DNA of 64,000 bases from DRPN01 sp964599235 (GTDB lineage Bacteria; Bacteroidota; Bacteroidia; Bacteroidales; VadinHA17), in NCBI GenBank assembly GCA_964599235.1, contig CAZRDX010000010.1:1-64000 (forward strand), read 5' to 3'. The position numbers and the translations under genes are program-made. This document shows positions 1 to 7,651 of this stretch, piece by piece; positions within the stretch are counted from its first letter, which is position 1; each line of letters begins with the position of its first letter. The notes below the pieces were generated by a model that did no database searches, was not told the origin of the DNA, and saw only the letters and a list, made by a program, of their open reading frames with translations.

Positions 1-1
1 C

Positions 2-97
2 TCAGCCTACAAGGACATACGCCGGGTGATCGACCAGCAACGTGACCTTGTCGAGGTGCTCGTCGAACTGCAACCCCTGGCGGTGGTGAAAGGATAA
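2..97 (+). CDS. rtcB: RNA ligase RtcB, C-terminal fragment
   Basis: Only the last 31 codons are in the window. The peptide begins SAYKDIRRVIDQQRDLV and ends LAVVKG before TAA. This matches the conserved RtcB C-terminus (in E. coli a YKDI..V...Q.DLV segment and a final VKG). RtcB joins 2',3'-cyclic phosphate or 3'-phosphate RNA ends to 5'-OH ends using GTP and Mn2+, in RNA repair. The catalytic histidines lie outside the window, so activity cannot be judged. The reading frame is open to the left edge. Confidence 0.8.
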   Translation, partial: SAYKDIRRVIDQQRDLVEVLVELQPLAVVKG

Positions 98-105
98 AAA
101 AAAGA

Positions 106-287
106 GTCATTGGCTCCTGCGGAGCGGTCATTCGGCCTGACAGGCTGTCATTGGCTCCGAAGGAGCCATTGCGAGGAGGAGCTCCGCTCCGACGAAGCAA
201 TCTCAATAAATCGGCCTACGGCCTGTCATTAGGACTTCGTCCGTCATTAGCCACTGCGTGGCGTCATTGGCCCTTCGGGCGGTCATT
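106..287. repeat. Array of mini-hairpins separated by GTCATT
   Basis: GTCATT occurs seven times exactly, at 106, 127, 147, 225, 243, 263 and 282. Between successive copies sits a short inverted repeat of differing sequence with a loop of about 3 nt: GCTCC-TGC-GGAGC (113-125), GCCT..AGGC (135-145), GGCTCC-GAA-GGAGCC (153-167), GGCC-TAC-GGCC (213-223), GGAC-TTC-GTCC (232-242), GCCAC-TGC-GTGGC (250-262) and GCCC-TTC-GGGC (270-280). The stem sequences change while the pairing is kept. The array lies just after rtcB and before the 3' end of the HEPN gene. No protein is supported across it. Confidence 0.8.
168..201. repeat. Palindromic ATTGCGAGG..GAAGCAAT element, copy 1
   Basis: ATTGC (168-172) is matched by GCAAT (197-201), with a GC-rich inner inverted repeat (GGAG/CTCC) between. 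It sits inside the GTCATT array. A second copy with the same ends but a different inner stem lies at 1176-1201, on the other side of the HEPN/MNT pair. Elements with these ends are common dispersed palindromes in many bacterial genomes, and their function is generally unknown. Confidence 0.7.
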
Positions 288-339
288 GTGCTTATGCCCT
301 GTACTGTGGGTTCTTCTCCTTGTTCCGGGGATGAAGGAT

Positions 340-726
340 TTATTCCACGAGGCCTTCTGCTGTATGGATAAGTTGTTCCACCGGCTCAAAATAAGGGACC
401 ACATGTTCTTCTTCAAAATCAAAGAGATCGTCGTAATCCCCTTTGTGACGCCAAGTAAAGAGCTGAGAGAAAATTTTTCCGAGCTCCTCGGGAACAATGC
501 CGTTCTTCACGAAATGTTCGAAAAAGGAGGCTTTCACTCCCGCATGTGTCACTGGGGTCAGCCCCCTGCTCAGAAGCAATGCGGTCACGGCATAGTATGC
601 CGCATAATAAAGTCTGTTGACAGAGGAGTTCCATCTTTTTTCCCTGGCCAGGATCCGGGCATCCGTTAGGGTCTCCCGGGCTCTTTCCAGCCGGTAACGG
701 ATCAGTTCTTTCTGCCGTTCGTTCAT
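340..726 (-). CDS. HEPN domain protein (UPF0332-like)
   Basis: A 128-residue all-alpha protein with the HEPN signature NRLYYAAYYAV around residues 37-47 and a WRHKGDYDD segment typical of the UPF0332 branch. HEPN proteins paired with a minimal nucleotidyltransferase usually act as RNase toxins or as partners whose activity is controlled by the nucleotidyltransferase. The canonical RNase motif R-x4-6-H is not obvious here, so catalysis is uncertain. Its ATG overlaps the stop of the upstream MNT gene by 4 bp (ATGA, 723-726), which indicates translational coupling in one operon. It could be a toxin or a substrate-binding subunit; the family call is firmer than the role. Confidence 0.8.
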   Translation of the reverse strand: MNERQKELIRYRLERARETLTDARILAREKRWNSSVNRLYYAAYYAVTALLLSRGLTPVTHAGVKASFFEHFVKNGIVPEELGKIFSQLFTWRHKGDYDDLFDFEEEHVVPYFEPVEQLIHTAEGLVE

Positions 727-1043
727 TGTATCCTTATGCCTTCCTTACGGATGGTACGGAAGAGAGGCGTATCGTAATGATCCCCTTCCCATTCTTTTTT
801 TGTGTAGATGAGGGGGGAGATCACGGCGCCTGTTTCTATTTCCACATAGAAAAGGTCGTCGATCAGTTTTGTCTGTAAGGAGAAGGAGTCTTTCTCCTCC
901 TGGAGGAGTATCAGCAGATCCCAGTCGGAAATATGACGATGATCGCCCCTGGCCCTGGAGCCATATAAATATACCTCCGATCCGGGTGCTGAACGGCGCA
1001 CCACCGATACGATCCTTTCCAGTATCTTTTCTTCGTCAGTCAT
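723..1043 (-). CDS. Minimal nucleotidyltransferase (MNT) domain protein
   Basis: 106 residues. The nucleotidyltransferase motif YGSRARGDHRHISDWDLLIL (GSxAxG followed by DxD) is near residues 26-45. In HEPN/MNT pairs the MNT protein is usually the antitoxin and can AMPylate the HEPN partner. The ATG at 1043 is preferred over an in-frame TTG at 1052, because the TTG lies inside the -7 promoter box at 1050-1057. With that promoter the message would start only a few bases from the ATG or be leaderless. It is first in the operon and overlaps the HEPN gene by 4 bp. The length is normal for stand-alone MNT proteins. Confidence 0.82.
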   Translation of the reverse strand: MTDEEKILERIVSVVRRSAPGSEVYLYGSRARGDHRHISDWDLLILLQEEKDSFSLQTKLIDDLFYVEIETGAVISPLIYTKKEWEGDHYDTPLFRTIRKEGIRIQ

Positions 1044-1049
1044 GCATAA

Positions 1050-1080
1050 CAAAGATAGTTTATTGTCAGGGAAAAGTCAA
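1050..1080 (-). promoter_or_regulatory. Bacteroidetes promoter for the MNT-HEPN operon
   Basis: On the minus strand a perfect -7 box TATCTTTG (complement of 1050-1057) lies 19 nt downstream of TTGA (complement of 1077-1080), a partial match to the -33 TTTG. The predicted start of transcription falls within a few bases of the ATG at 1043. Confidence 0.6.
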
Positions 1081-1081
1081 T

Positions 1082-1122
1082 GTCATTGGGCCTGTGCGCA
1101 GGGACTCCCCTCTTGAGAGGGG
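1082..1122. repeat. GTCATT plus CCCCTCT-TG-AGAGGGG hairpin
   Basis: An isolated GTCATT (1082-1087) is followed by a 7-bp stem with a 2-nt loop (1107-1122) and a G-rich tail. It resembles the building blocks of the array at 106-287 and lies upstream of the MNT gene. The rest of 1123-1300 has no supported gene. Confidence 0.45.
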
Positions 1123-1175
1123 TTGGGGGTGTGTTCAAGACTCCCATGCCGATAGTGTATCAATTGAACCCGGAC

Positions 1176-1201
1176 ATTGCGAGGCCGCAGGCCGAAGCAA
1201 T
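1176..1201. repeat. Palindromic ATTGCGAGG..GAAGCAAT element, copy 2
   Basis: ATTGC (1176-1180) and GCAAT (1197-1201) enclose the inner stem GGCC-GCA-GGCC. The outer sequence matches that of copy 1 at 168-201 while the inner stem differs. Together the two copies bracket the HEPN/MNT operon. Confidence 0.7.
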
Positions 1202-1306
1202 CCTAAAAAACCGGCTCCCACCTTTCAATGTCTCCCTCTTTGACCCTTTCGCCCCTTTCGACCCGCCTTGGCCGGCTGCGGTGCTCTTTTGCTGAAGAAG
1301 GAATAT

Positions 1307-1314
1307 TATCTTTG
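1307..1314 (+). promoter_or_regulatory. -7 box TATCTTTG for the oxidoreductase
   Basis: A perfect TAnnTTTG box ending 11 nt before the ATG at 1326. A TTTG at 1288-1291 is only 15 nt upstream, shorter than the usual 19-21 nt, so the -33 element is uncertain. The 5' untranslated region would be very short. Confidence 0.5.
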
Positions 1315-1325
1315 AAGAAAAAAAG

Positions 1326-2378
1326 ATGGAAGGTTCGATTTACAACGTAGCGCTGGCTTCGTTCGGCATGTCGGGAAGGGTCTTTCACGGACCTTTGCTG
1401 AAGGTGCATCCCGGTTTCCGGGTCACGAAGGTGCTGGAGCGCAGCAAGGAACTGTCGCGTGCCCTTTTCCCGGAGGCGGAGATCGTGCGTCGGTGGGAGG
1501 AGATCGTGGAAGACAAGGCGGTGGACATTGTGGTGGTCAACACGCCCGATGCGTTGCATTATCCGATGGCACGTGAGGCGCTGGAGGCAGGCAAGCATGT
1601 CGTGGTGGAGAAGCCTTTCACCCTCACCGTCGGGGAAGCCGACGAGCTCATCGCTCTGGCCCGCCGGCAGGAGAGAGTGCTCACGGTCTTCCAGAACAGA
1701 CGCTGGGACAGTGACTTCCTCACCGTGAAGAAGGTGATCGCCGAGGGGTGGCTGGGACGTGTGGTGGAGATGGAGTCGCACTTCGACCGGTACCGTCGCT
1801 ATCCCCGCAAGGAGAGCTGGAAAGACCGGGAAGGAGAGGGTACGGGCAGCATCTACAACCTGGGTTCCCACCTGCTCGACCAGGCGGTGGTGCTCTTCGG
1901 CATGCCCGAGGCTCTCTTTGCCGACCTGCGGGTGGTGCGGGAAGGACCGCAGGTGAACGATTATTTCGACATACGTCTGTATTATCCCGGCCTGCGGGTG
2001 ATCCTCAAACATTCCTATCTGGTGATGAAGCCGGGTCCCCGCTTTGCCGTGCACGGCGATGAGGGGTCGTTCCTGAAGTATGGTCTCGACCCTCAGGAGG
2101 CGCGGCTCAATGCGGGCATGCTGCCCGATGAGGCCGGCTTCGGGGTGGAGGAGAAGGAGCAGTGGGGTTATCTTGTCAGCGACGGGGCGCTCAGCTACGA
2201 CGGTGCCTACCAGAGTGTGCCGGGCAACTATCTTGCTTTCTACGACAACCTGTGGCAGGTGCTGCAGGGGGAAGCTGCGCCGGCCGTGCCCCCCGAGGAG
2301 GCACGCGACGTCATCCGTCTCATCGAGCTGGCTCAGCAAAGCAGCCGCGAGCAGCGCGTGGTGAAGGTAAGCAGCTGA
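1326..2378 (+). CDS. Gfo/Idh/MocA-family oxidoreductase (YdgJ/IolW-like)
   Basis: 350 residues, the usual family length. The N-terminal Rossmann motif is ASFGMSGRVFHGPLL (residues about 11-25), the form seen in the YdgJ/IolW branch. The EKPFTLTVGEAD motif near residue 96 carries the conserved EKP lysine of the family. A C-terminal alpha/beta substrate domain follows. These enzymes oxidise or reduce sugars or inositols with NAD(P). There is no signal peptide, so it is cytoplasmic. It has its own -7 box and converges on the lipoprotein oxidoreductase, with stops 12 bp apart. The substrate is not predictable. Confidence 0.88.
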   Translation: MEGSIYNVALASFGMSGRVFHGPLLKVHPGFRVTKVLERSKELSRALFPEAEIVRRWEEIVEDKAVDIVVVNTPDALHYPMAREALEAGKHVVVEKPFTLTVGEADELIALARRQERVLTVFQNRRWDSDFLTVKKVIAEGWLGRVVEMESHFDRYRRYPRKESWKDREGEGTGSIYNLGSHLLDQAVVLFGMPEALFADLRVVREGPQVNDYFDIRLYYPGLRVILKHSYLVMKPGPRFAVHGDEGSFLKYGLDPQEARLNAGMLPDEAGFGVEEKEQWGYLVSDGALSYDGAYQSVPGNYLAFYDNLWQVLQGEAAPAVPPEEARDVIRLIELAQQSSREQRVVKVSS

Positions 2379-2390
2379 GCGGCCGGCCGG

Positions 2391-3791
2391 TCATTCTTCC
2401 CCGCGGGCCAGCTCCAGAGCACGGGTGGTGATCCAATACTTCGTCAGTATATTGGGCACCTCCCACGCGGGCATCGTGCCGTGCAGCAGGTAATCGAGAT
2501 AGTTCTCGGTGACCTGCCGGAAATGGGCCTCGTGCCCCACATCGTATTTCCCGGGGATGACCAGTTTCCACAGACCTTCCTTCACCTCTTCGACCCCCAC
2601 GCCGGGATAGCGGGGGCGTATCACCTCGTTCATGGCCCGTTGCAGGGCTTCTTCTGTCCGGGCGGGGGAGGTGAGGGCCTTGACATAAAGGACAGGGTGG
2701 TAGTTCTCCTGTTCTTTCTGGCTGATGATCAGCTCGCACAGGGTACCCCGCATGAGACTGTAGTGGGTGTCCGAGGCGGCCGGGGTGTGGTAGGTCCATT
2801 CCACCCGGGTGCGGGCATGGATATCCCGCACGCGGAAGAGGATCTCGCCGTTGGCCATGACCCGCAGGAGGGTGTCCTCCACGTAGGGCAGCAGGAAAGC
2901 CGGCCAGCTGTCGAGGCCGGTGACGGTGCGGAACTGGGTGGGGGTGAGGTCGGTGGTCCAGTGTCGTCCCCGCAGGACCTCCACCTGGTCGCGGGAAACG
3001 GCCTGCCCGGGGAAGGCACCCCACAGGATCAGGTCGACCAGGTGGGTGGAGACGTCGACGATGCCCTCGCCCTGCTGAGAGACATCGAACGACCAGGCGG
3101 GACGGATGAGTGGCCTGCCCGCCACCTTCTTGTAAAAACGGTGGACGCTCTCCTGCACCAGCGAAGGATCGTCGGGAGTGCCCGGGTCCAGCGTACCGAA
3201 AAGCCAGGGCAGGGCTGCCAGCTCACGCTGCAGGAGGGCCGTGATCTCAAAACGTTCCGTCATGATATCGTACAGCAGCAGTCCCCGGCTGCGGGCTGTG
3301 TCAAAGGCGCTGACCAGCAGAGGATAGGCGCCAGGCGTGATCACCATGGGCTTGTCAGCATAAACGTTCAGTCCTGCTTCCACCGAACGAAGGATGTACT
3401 CAGTCTTGCGGGCATTGTTGCCGGAAAGCACCACCACATTGCCCGGCCTCTCGAGAAGCATCTTCGTGAAATAATCGGGCCGGTCGTACACCACCTCCTT
3501 CCAGGCGGTGGGATGGTCGGGCCGGCTGTTGAAGCTCTCGATGAAAGCGAGGAAGTTCTCCAGTTCCGGTCCCCGGGGTGCATATACGTAAGCCACGGGG
3601 TTCACCTCTTCGTACATGCTCTTCTGTACCAAGGCGGCATGAAAATGTCCGGGCTCGAGGGTCATCAGGGTGACGGGATACTCCTTCTCCATCTCGGTTT
3701 GACTTTGGGTATTACTTTTCCTGCCGGTGCAGCTTTGAACGGTGATCAGCAGGATACCGGCCAACAGAAGAATGAGGGATCTGCTTTTCAT
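2391..3791 (-). CDS. Gfo/Idh/MocA-like lipoprotein oxidoreductase with family-specific C-terminal domain
   Basis: 466 residues from the ATG at 3791. This start gives a clean lipoprotein signal (MKSRSLILLLAGILLITVQSC, Cys near residue 21). An upstream in-frame start at 3824 would bury the signal peptide and is rejected. The fold is Gfo/Idh-like, with a nucleotide-domain segment (NNARKTEYILRSVEAGLNV) and DKPMV in place of the EKP motif, followed by the putative oxidoreductase C-terminal domain seen in Bacteroidetes. A lipoprotein anchor implies action outside the cytoplasm, where such enzymes keep a tightly bound nucleotide. It is the last gene of a three-gene minus-strand cluster, 220 bp after the DUF6807 gene; no promoter was recognised in that gap. 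Confidence 0.82.
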   Translation of the reverse strand: MKSRSLILLLAGILLITVQSCTGRKSNTQSQTEMEKEYPVTLMTLEPGHFHAALVQKSMYEEVNPVAYVYAPRGPELENFLAFIESFNSRPDHPTAWKEVVYDRPDYFTKMLLERPGNVVVLSGNNARKTEYILRSVEAGLNVYADKPMVITPGAYPLLVSAFDTARSRGLLLYDIMTERFEITALLQRELAALPWLFGTLDPGTPDDPSLVQESVHRFYKKVAGRPLIRPAWSFDVSQQGEGIVDVSTHLVDLILWGAFPGQAVSRDQVEVLRGRHWTTDLTPTQFRTVTGLDSWPAFLLPYVEDTLLRVMANGEILFRVRDIHARTRVEWTYHTPAASDTHYSLMRGTLCELIISQKEQENYHPVLYVKALTSPARTEEALQRAMNEVIRPRYPGVGVEEVKEGLWKLVIPGKYDVGHEAHFRQVTENYLDYLLHGTMPAWEVPNILTKYWITTRALELARGEE

Positions 3792-4011
3792 TATGTTCAC
3801 GTGATTGGATTTTGTAATTATCACGGGAGATCAAATTTCATGAGCCATCGTTCACCGGAGGCTTCCTTTCGCATGCCGTCGGAGTTGTCACGATGACAGG
3901 GGGTCGTGGCCGGCGGCAGGGGTAAAAAGAAAGCTTCCGGAACGGACATGATACCGGAAGGGATATGTGGATCCTTACGGAGAAATGCGAAAAGATTTAT
4001 GTTCGTGGGTT

Positions 4012-5238
4012 TCATGGCCGGTCGTCTGCGAGTTCTTTCCTGATGGCGGGGGGATGGGCGAAGGCTTCCCACAGGTGTTCGGCCTTTTGGCGGCTGCAGT
4101 GGCCGTCGTAGAGCCAGAGGCGGTAGGTGAAGGTGATCGTGTCGCCGCGTTGCAGTTTCCAAGGTGTTTCACGGACGGGGCAGATGTTGACGAAGAGGTC
4201 GCCCCGGCCCCTGTTGGCGTTCCTGGGCCATACGCGCAGCGGCTCGGGGAAGGCGTGGTTGGCAGGGTGGTCCATCATCACCAGCCCGTATTTTTCCTTA
4301 TCGCCTCCTTCGGCACGGTACCAGCGGGCACGGGTGCCGTCGGCCCGGTTGCGGTCCGTCCCTTTGGAGGTGAGGAGCGAGCTGTTGTATTTGGTCCAGG
4401 CTTCCGTGGCCCGGAAGGCGATGCCTCCGCCGTAACGGTAACTTTCGAAAAGGATCCCCTCGGGCAACGGTGTGTGTTGCCGCATCACCAGGTCGACGAT
4501 ACGTCCCGTGTCCCCGCCGGCCCAGGCGCGAAGGGTCCAGGTCTCTTCCAGGGCCGTATGGGGTTGTCCCCGGTCATCGTAGAAAAGATGTTCCTGACGG
4601 ACGGTGATGCTGCAGAAGAGGGTCCCTTCCGTTTTGCTGATGAGGCCGGCATAGCGTACCCGTCCCTGACCTTTGCCCAGGTTCCAGAAGTCGACCTCGC
4701 GGTCGCCGATGCGTGTGGCGGTCCAGGCACTCCACACCCCGTAATGGTGGTAATGGTCGGGGGGCTGGACACGTGTGAGGACGTGGCCCGCAGGGGTATA
4801 GAGGGGGTGGATGAAGGCTGAACGGTGGTAGAGGGTATCGACGCCCGGCGGCGGGGGCATCTCCGCATAGCGGTAGGAGAGGACGGGTCGGCTGCCGTCG
4901 AGGAGCACGAGCGAGTAGCCGGTGTCCTGGATGCGCATGCGCGGCTCGGCAGACCGCGAGCGTCCTTCCCTGACCAGCTGGTAACGTGTGATGCCGCAGC
5001 GGGGGATGAACCAGAGACGGGAGCCGTCGTACTGAAAAGCCACCTCTTCCGTATGGTCCATCGTTACAGCATAAAGGTGCAGCTGTCTGGCATCGTCCCC
5101 TGCCTGGAGAATATTGTCGCAACTCACCGCTACAGGGCCGACGCAGGAGACGGGTGTCTCCACAGTGAAACGAAACACCGTCTGGGCGGGGAGGACAAGG
5201 GTCGTCAGCAGGGCGGATATGATCAGCAGGATTCTCAT
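4012..5238 (-). CDS. DUF6807 (PmoA-like) secreted protein
   Basis: 408 residues from the ATG at 5238, chosen because it starts a signal peptide (MRILLIISALLTTLVLPAQ) and overlaps the upstream stop as ATGA (5235-5238). Motifs of the DUF6807/PmoA-like family are visible: HYHHYGVWSAWT, DFWNLGKGQGRV, MMDHPANHAFPEPLRVWP and GDLFVNICPV. Despite the Pfam name, these proteins are not the membrane methane monooxygenase subunit PmoA. They are periplasmic beta-rich proteins of unknown activity that co-occur with Gfo/Idh oxidoreductases and sugar catabolic genes. The conserved histidines suggest a metal or active site. Confidence 0.85.
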   Translation of the reverse strand: MRILLIISALLTTLVLPAQTVFRFTVETPVSCVGPVAVSCDNILQAGDDARQLHLYAVTMDHTEEVAFQYDGSRLWFIPRCGITRYQLVREGRSRSAEPRMRIQDTGYSLVLLDGSRPVLSYRYAEMPPPPGVDTLYHRSAFIHPLYTPAGHVLTRVQPPDHYHHYGVWSAWTATRIGDREVDFWNLGKGQGRVRYAGLISKTEGTLFCSITVRQEHLFYDDRGQPHTALEETWTLRAWAGGDTGRIVDLVMRQHTPLPEGILFESYRYGGGIAFRATEAWTKYNSSLLTSKGTDRNRADGTRARWYRAEGGDKEKYGLVMMDHPANHAFPEPLRVWPRNANRGRGDLFVNICPVRETPWKLQRGDTITFTYRLWLYDGHCSRQKAEHLWEAFAHPPAIRKELADDRP

Positions 5239-6278
5239 GGAATGGTGTTGAGACCTTCTTCCATGCCTTCCAGGAATGCTTGTATGTTCCCGGTAGGAAC
5301 GTCGGGAGGCATCCCTCCGCCGCACGACCAAAGGATGCGTTCGGGATGACGCGTGGAGGTGACCATCTCTTTCGTGGCCTTTTTCACCTCATCGGCGGTG
5401 CCTGCTGCCAGCACGTCGCGGGGAGGCAGGTTGCCCAGCAGCACCACCCCGGGGCCGGCCAGTTCACGTATCTCGTCGAGGCTGTGCTCAAAGCTGAAAT
5501 TGAACAGGTTGACACCCATCTCTGTGAGATAACGGGCGGTGATGAGCCCCTGGGCGTCGTTGTGCAGGAAACGCACCGGAGCATCAAAGGCATGGAAGAG
5601 ACGCCGGAAATGCGGGAGGACAAAACGACGGAACGCTTCCTCGCCGATGAAACCGATGAGATCGTCGAGGAGGAGGATGCCCCCGATGGAGGGGAATCGT
5701 TCTTTTTGCAGGATCAGCCATCGTTCCAAGAAGGAGGTGATCTTTTCCAGCAATTGCTCCACCGCGTCGGGTTGCATCATGAGATCGGTCATCAGCTCGG
5801 TGGTGCCCCGCAGGTAAGAGGCGATGTTGAGAGGGCCGCGGGCGACGGCGAAGCGTATCTCATGACCCAGGGTCCGGATCTTGTCGTGGTAGTGTTGCAG
5901 GCGTGCTACGACGAAAGGCAGCATGCCGTCGCGTTCGGGATCGGGATCCTCGAGGAGGCCGGCGTCGGTGATGTCATGCAGCACCTTGCCGGCCCAGGGA
6001 AGGGAGTCCTCGTGCCAGGTCACCTTTGCCCCGAAAGCCGAAGGCTCGGTGAACATGCCGAACTCCGACCAGAAACCTGGAAGGAAAATGATGTCGGGAA
6101 AGGTCTCCACGGCCCGGCGGTTGGCCTCGAACCAATGCTCGCCTGAGCTGTAGTAGTCGATCTTGCTCATCCCCGCCCAGCCGGGCAGCCAGGGACTGTC
6201 AATGATGAAACCTGCGCTGCGGCTGATCCCGCCTTCGTTCACGAGCTTCAACAGGTCTGTCCATTGTCTTTCGGTCAT
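5235..6278 (-). CDS. Uroporphyrinogen decarboxylase (URO-D) family protein
   Basis: 347 residues from the ATG at 6278. An upstream start at 6302 would add eight unconserved residues. URO-D fold features include the central FVLPHFRRLFHAF strand-helix, the HNDAQGL turn and the NFSFEHSLDEIRELAG segment near the C-terminus. The N-terminus lacks the RQAGRY motif of true HemE, so it belongs with methyltransferase-like URO-D proteins (MtaA/CmuA relatives) rather than heme synthesis. No corrinoid protein gene is nearby. It is first in the operon and overlaps the DUF6807 gene by 4 bp. The substrate is unknown. Confidence 0.82.
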   Translation of the reverse strand: MTERQWTDLLKLVNEGGISRSAGFIIDSPWLPGWAGMSKIDYYSSGEHWFEANRRAVETFPDIIFLPGFWSEFGMFTEPSAFGAKVTWHEDSLPWAGKVLHDITDAGLLEDPDPERDGMLPFVVARLQHYHDKIRTLGHEIRFAVARGPLNIASYLRGTTELMTDLMMQPDAVEQLLEKITSFLERWLILQKERFPSIGGILLLDDLIGFIGEEAFRRFVLPHFRRLFHAFDAPVRFLHNDAQGLITARYLTEMGVNLFNFSFEHSLDEIRELAGPGVVLLGNLPPRDVLAAGTADEVKKATKEMVTSTRHPERILWSCGGGMPPDVPTGNIQAFLEGMEEGLNTIP

Positions 6279-6334
6279 AATGGTGCTTTTGGTTCGGTGC
6301 AATTTAATGATTAGGCTTCAAAGAGCCAAGCAGG

Positions 6335-6364
6335 TTTGATTATTGCCTTCTATTTTTAACTTTG
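6335..6364 (+). promoter_or_regulatory. Bacteroidetes promoter of spt
   Basis: TTTG (6335-6338), an 18-nt spacer and TAACTTTG (6357-6364) match the -33/-7 consensus. The ATG at 6416 is about 45 nt downstream of the predicted start of transcription. An upstream in-frame TTG at 6362 falls inside this box and is therefore not the start codon. Confidence 0.7.
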
Positions 6365-6415
6365 CGAGACCAAGAACCCTCCGGACCTTCGGGGTTCGGA
6401 AAAAAAATCTGCGAA

Positions 6416-7600
6416 ATGGACATCTTTGACAAGTGTCATCAGTTCACCCGAGCCCGTGAGGCGGTGAAGGAAGGATGGTATCCTTATTTCCGGCCGATCA
6501 TGTCGGGTCCCGGCACCAAGGTGGTGGTCGACGGACGGGAGATGATCATGATCGGTTCGAACAATTACATGGGTCTCACGGGTCATCCCAAGGTGGTGGA
6601 GGCTGCTGTGGAGGCGACGAAGAAGTATGGCACGGGCTGTACGGGCTCCCGTTTCCTCAACGGTACGCTCGACCTGCATCTCGAGCTGGAGGAGCGGCTG
6701 GCCCGTTTTGTGGGCAAGGAGGCGGCCCTCTGTTTCAGCACCGGCTTTCAGGCCAACCAGGGTGCCATATCTGCCCTGGTGGGCAAAGATGATATCGTCT
6801 TTGTCGACAGGGAAAACCATGCTTCCATTGTCGACGGCTACCGTCTCTCCTTCGGCAAGGTGGTGAAATACCGGCACAATGATTTTGAGGATCTGGAACG
6901 ACTTCTGGAGCTTCACAAGGATGAGGAAGCGGGGAAGATGATCGTCAGCGACGGTGTCTTCAGTATGGAGGGGACCATCGCCAGGGTGCCGGAACTGGTG
7001 CGACTGGCCGAGAAGTACAACGCCCGTCTGTACATCGACGATGCCCATGCTTTGGGAGTGTTGGGAAAACGGGGAGGCGGCAGTGTGGAGCATTGGGAGA
7101 TGGGCGACCGCATCGACCTGGTGATGGGCACCTTCAGCAAGTCGTTCGCCTCCCTGGGCGGTTTTGTGGCCGGCGAGGAGGTGGTGATCGACTACATCAA
7201 GCATCATGCGCGTTCCCTCATCTTCAGTGCTTCGATGACGCCGGGGGCGGTGGCGGCCGTCCTGGCCAGCCTGGAGATCATCGAGTCGGAGCCGGAACGC
7301 ATCGAACGGCTGTGGCGTAACACCCGCAAGATGAAGGAGGGTTTCGGGAGCCTGGGCTTCGACACGGGCGAGAGCGATACCCCCATCATCCCCATTCTGG
7401 TGGGAGAGGACGAAGACTGTTTCACCTTCTGGAAAGCCCTGTGGGATGCCGGCATCTTCGTCAACCCTGCCATCCCGCCGGCCGTGCCGCCCCACAAGGC
7501 CATCCTGCGCACCAGCTACATGGCTACCCACACCGACGAGGAGCTCGACTACGTGCTGGAGATGTTCCACCGGATCGGGAAGAAACTGGGGGTCATCTGA
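6416..7600 (+). CDS. spt: Serine palmitoyltransferase (alpha-oxoamine synthase)
   Basis: 394 residues, as expected for the single-subunit Bacteroidetes enzyme. It condenses L-serine with a long-chain acyl-CoA to give 3-ketosphinganine, the first step of sphingolipid synthesis, and uses PLP. Visible motifs: YPYF near the N-terminus, GSNNYMGLTGHPKV, the YGTGCTGSRFLNGTLDLH block, DDAHALGVLG, and TFSKSFASLGGF, where Lys242 would bind PLP. The close relatives KBL and BioF share the fold. The YPYF start and the GTGC..SRFLNGTLDLHLELE block favour Spt, the form found in Bacteroides. It is transcribed alone, divergent from the URO-D operon. Confidence 0.88.
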   Translation: MDIFDKCHQFTRAREAVKEGWYPYFRPIMSGPGTKVVVDGREMIMIGSNNYMGLTGHPKVVEAAVEATKKYGTGCTGSRFLNGTLDLHLELEERLARFVGKEAALCFSTGFQANQGAISALVGKDDIVFVDRENHASIVDGYRLSFGKVVKYRHNDFEDLERLLELHKDEEAGKMIVSDGVFSMEGTIARVPELVRLAEKYNARLYIDDAHALGVLGKRGGGSVEHWEMGDRIDLVMGTFSKSFASLGGFVAGEEVVIDYIKHHARSLIFSASMTPGAVAAVLASLEIIESEPERIERLWRNTRKMKEGFGSLGFDTGESDTPIIPILVGEDEDCFTFWKALWDAGIFVNPAIPPAVPPHKAILRTSYMATHTDEELDYVLEMFHRIGKKLGVI

Positions 7601-7651
7601 GGGGAAGGACTTTTTTCCGGGCGTAAGGAGGATGGTTCGCTGCCGGCCGGG

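Noticed and set aside
106..287. GTCATT array as a CRISPR
   Set aside because: The repeat is only 6 bp and the intervening segments are self-complementary hairpins of 14-20 bp, unlike CRISPR repeats and spacers; no cas genes are present.
3792..4011. Promoter between the DUF6807 and oxidoreductase genes
   Set aside because: No TAnnTTTG box on the minus strand; the gap may simply be untranslated operon sequence.
6362..6415. TTG start extending spt by 18 residues
   Set aside because: The codon lies within the -7 promoter box and the extra residues are not part of the conserved enzyme.
6356..7570. 404-codon open frame antisense to spt
   Set aside because: It mirrors a strongly conserved enzyme and shows no family features; such antisense frames are frequent in GC-rich coding DNA.
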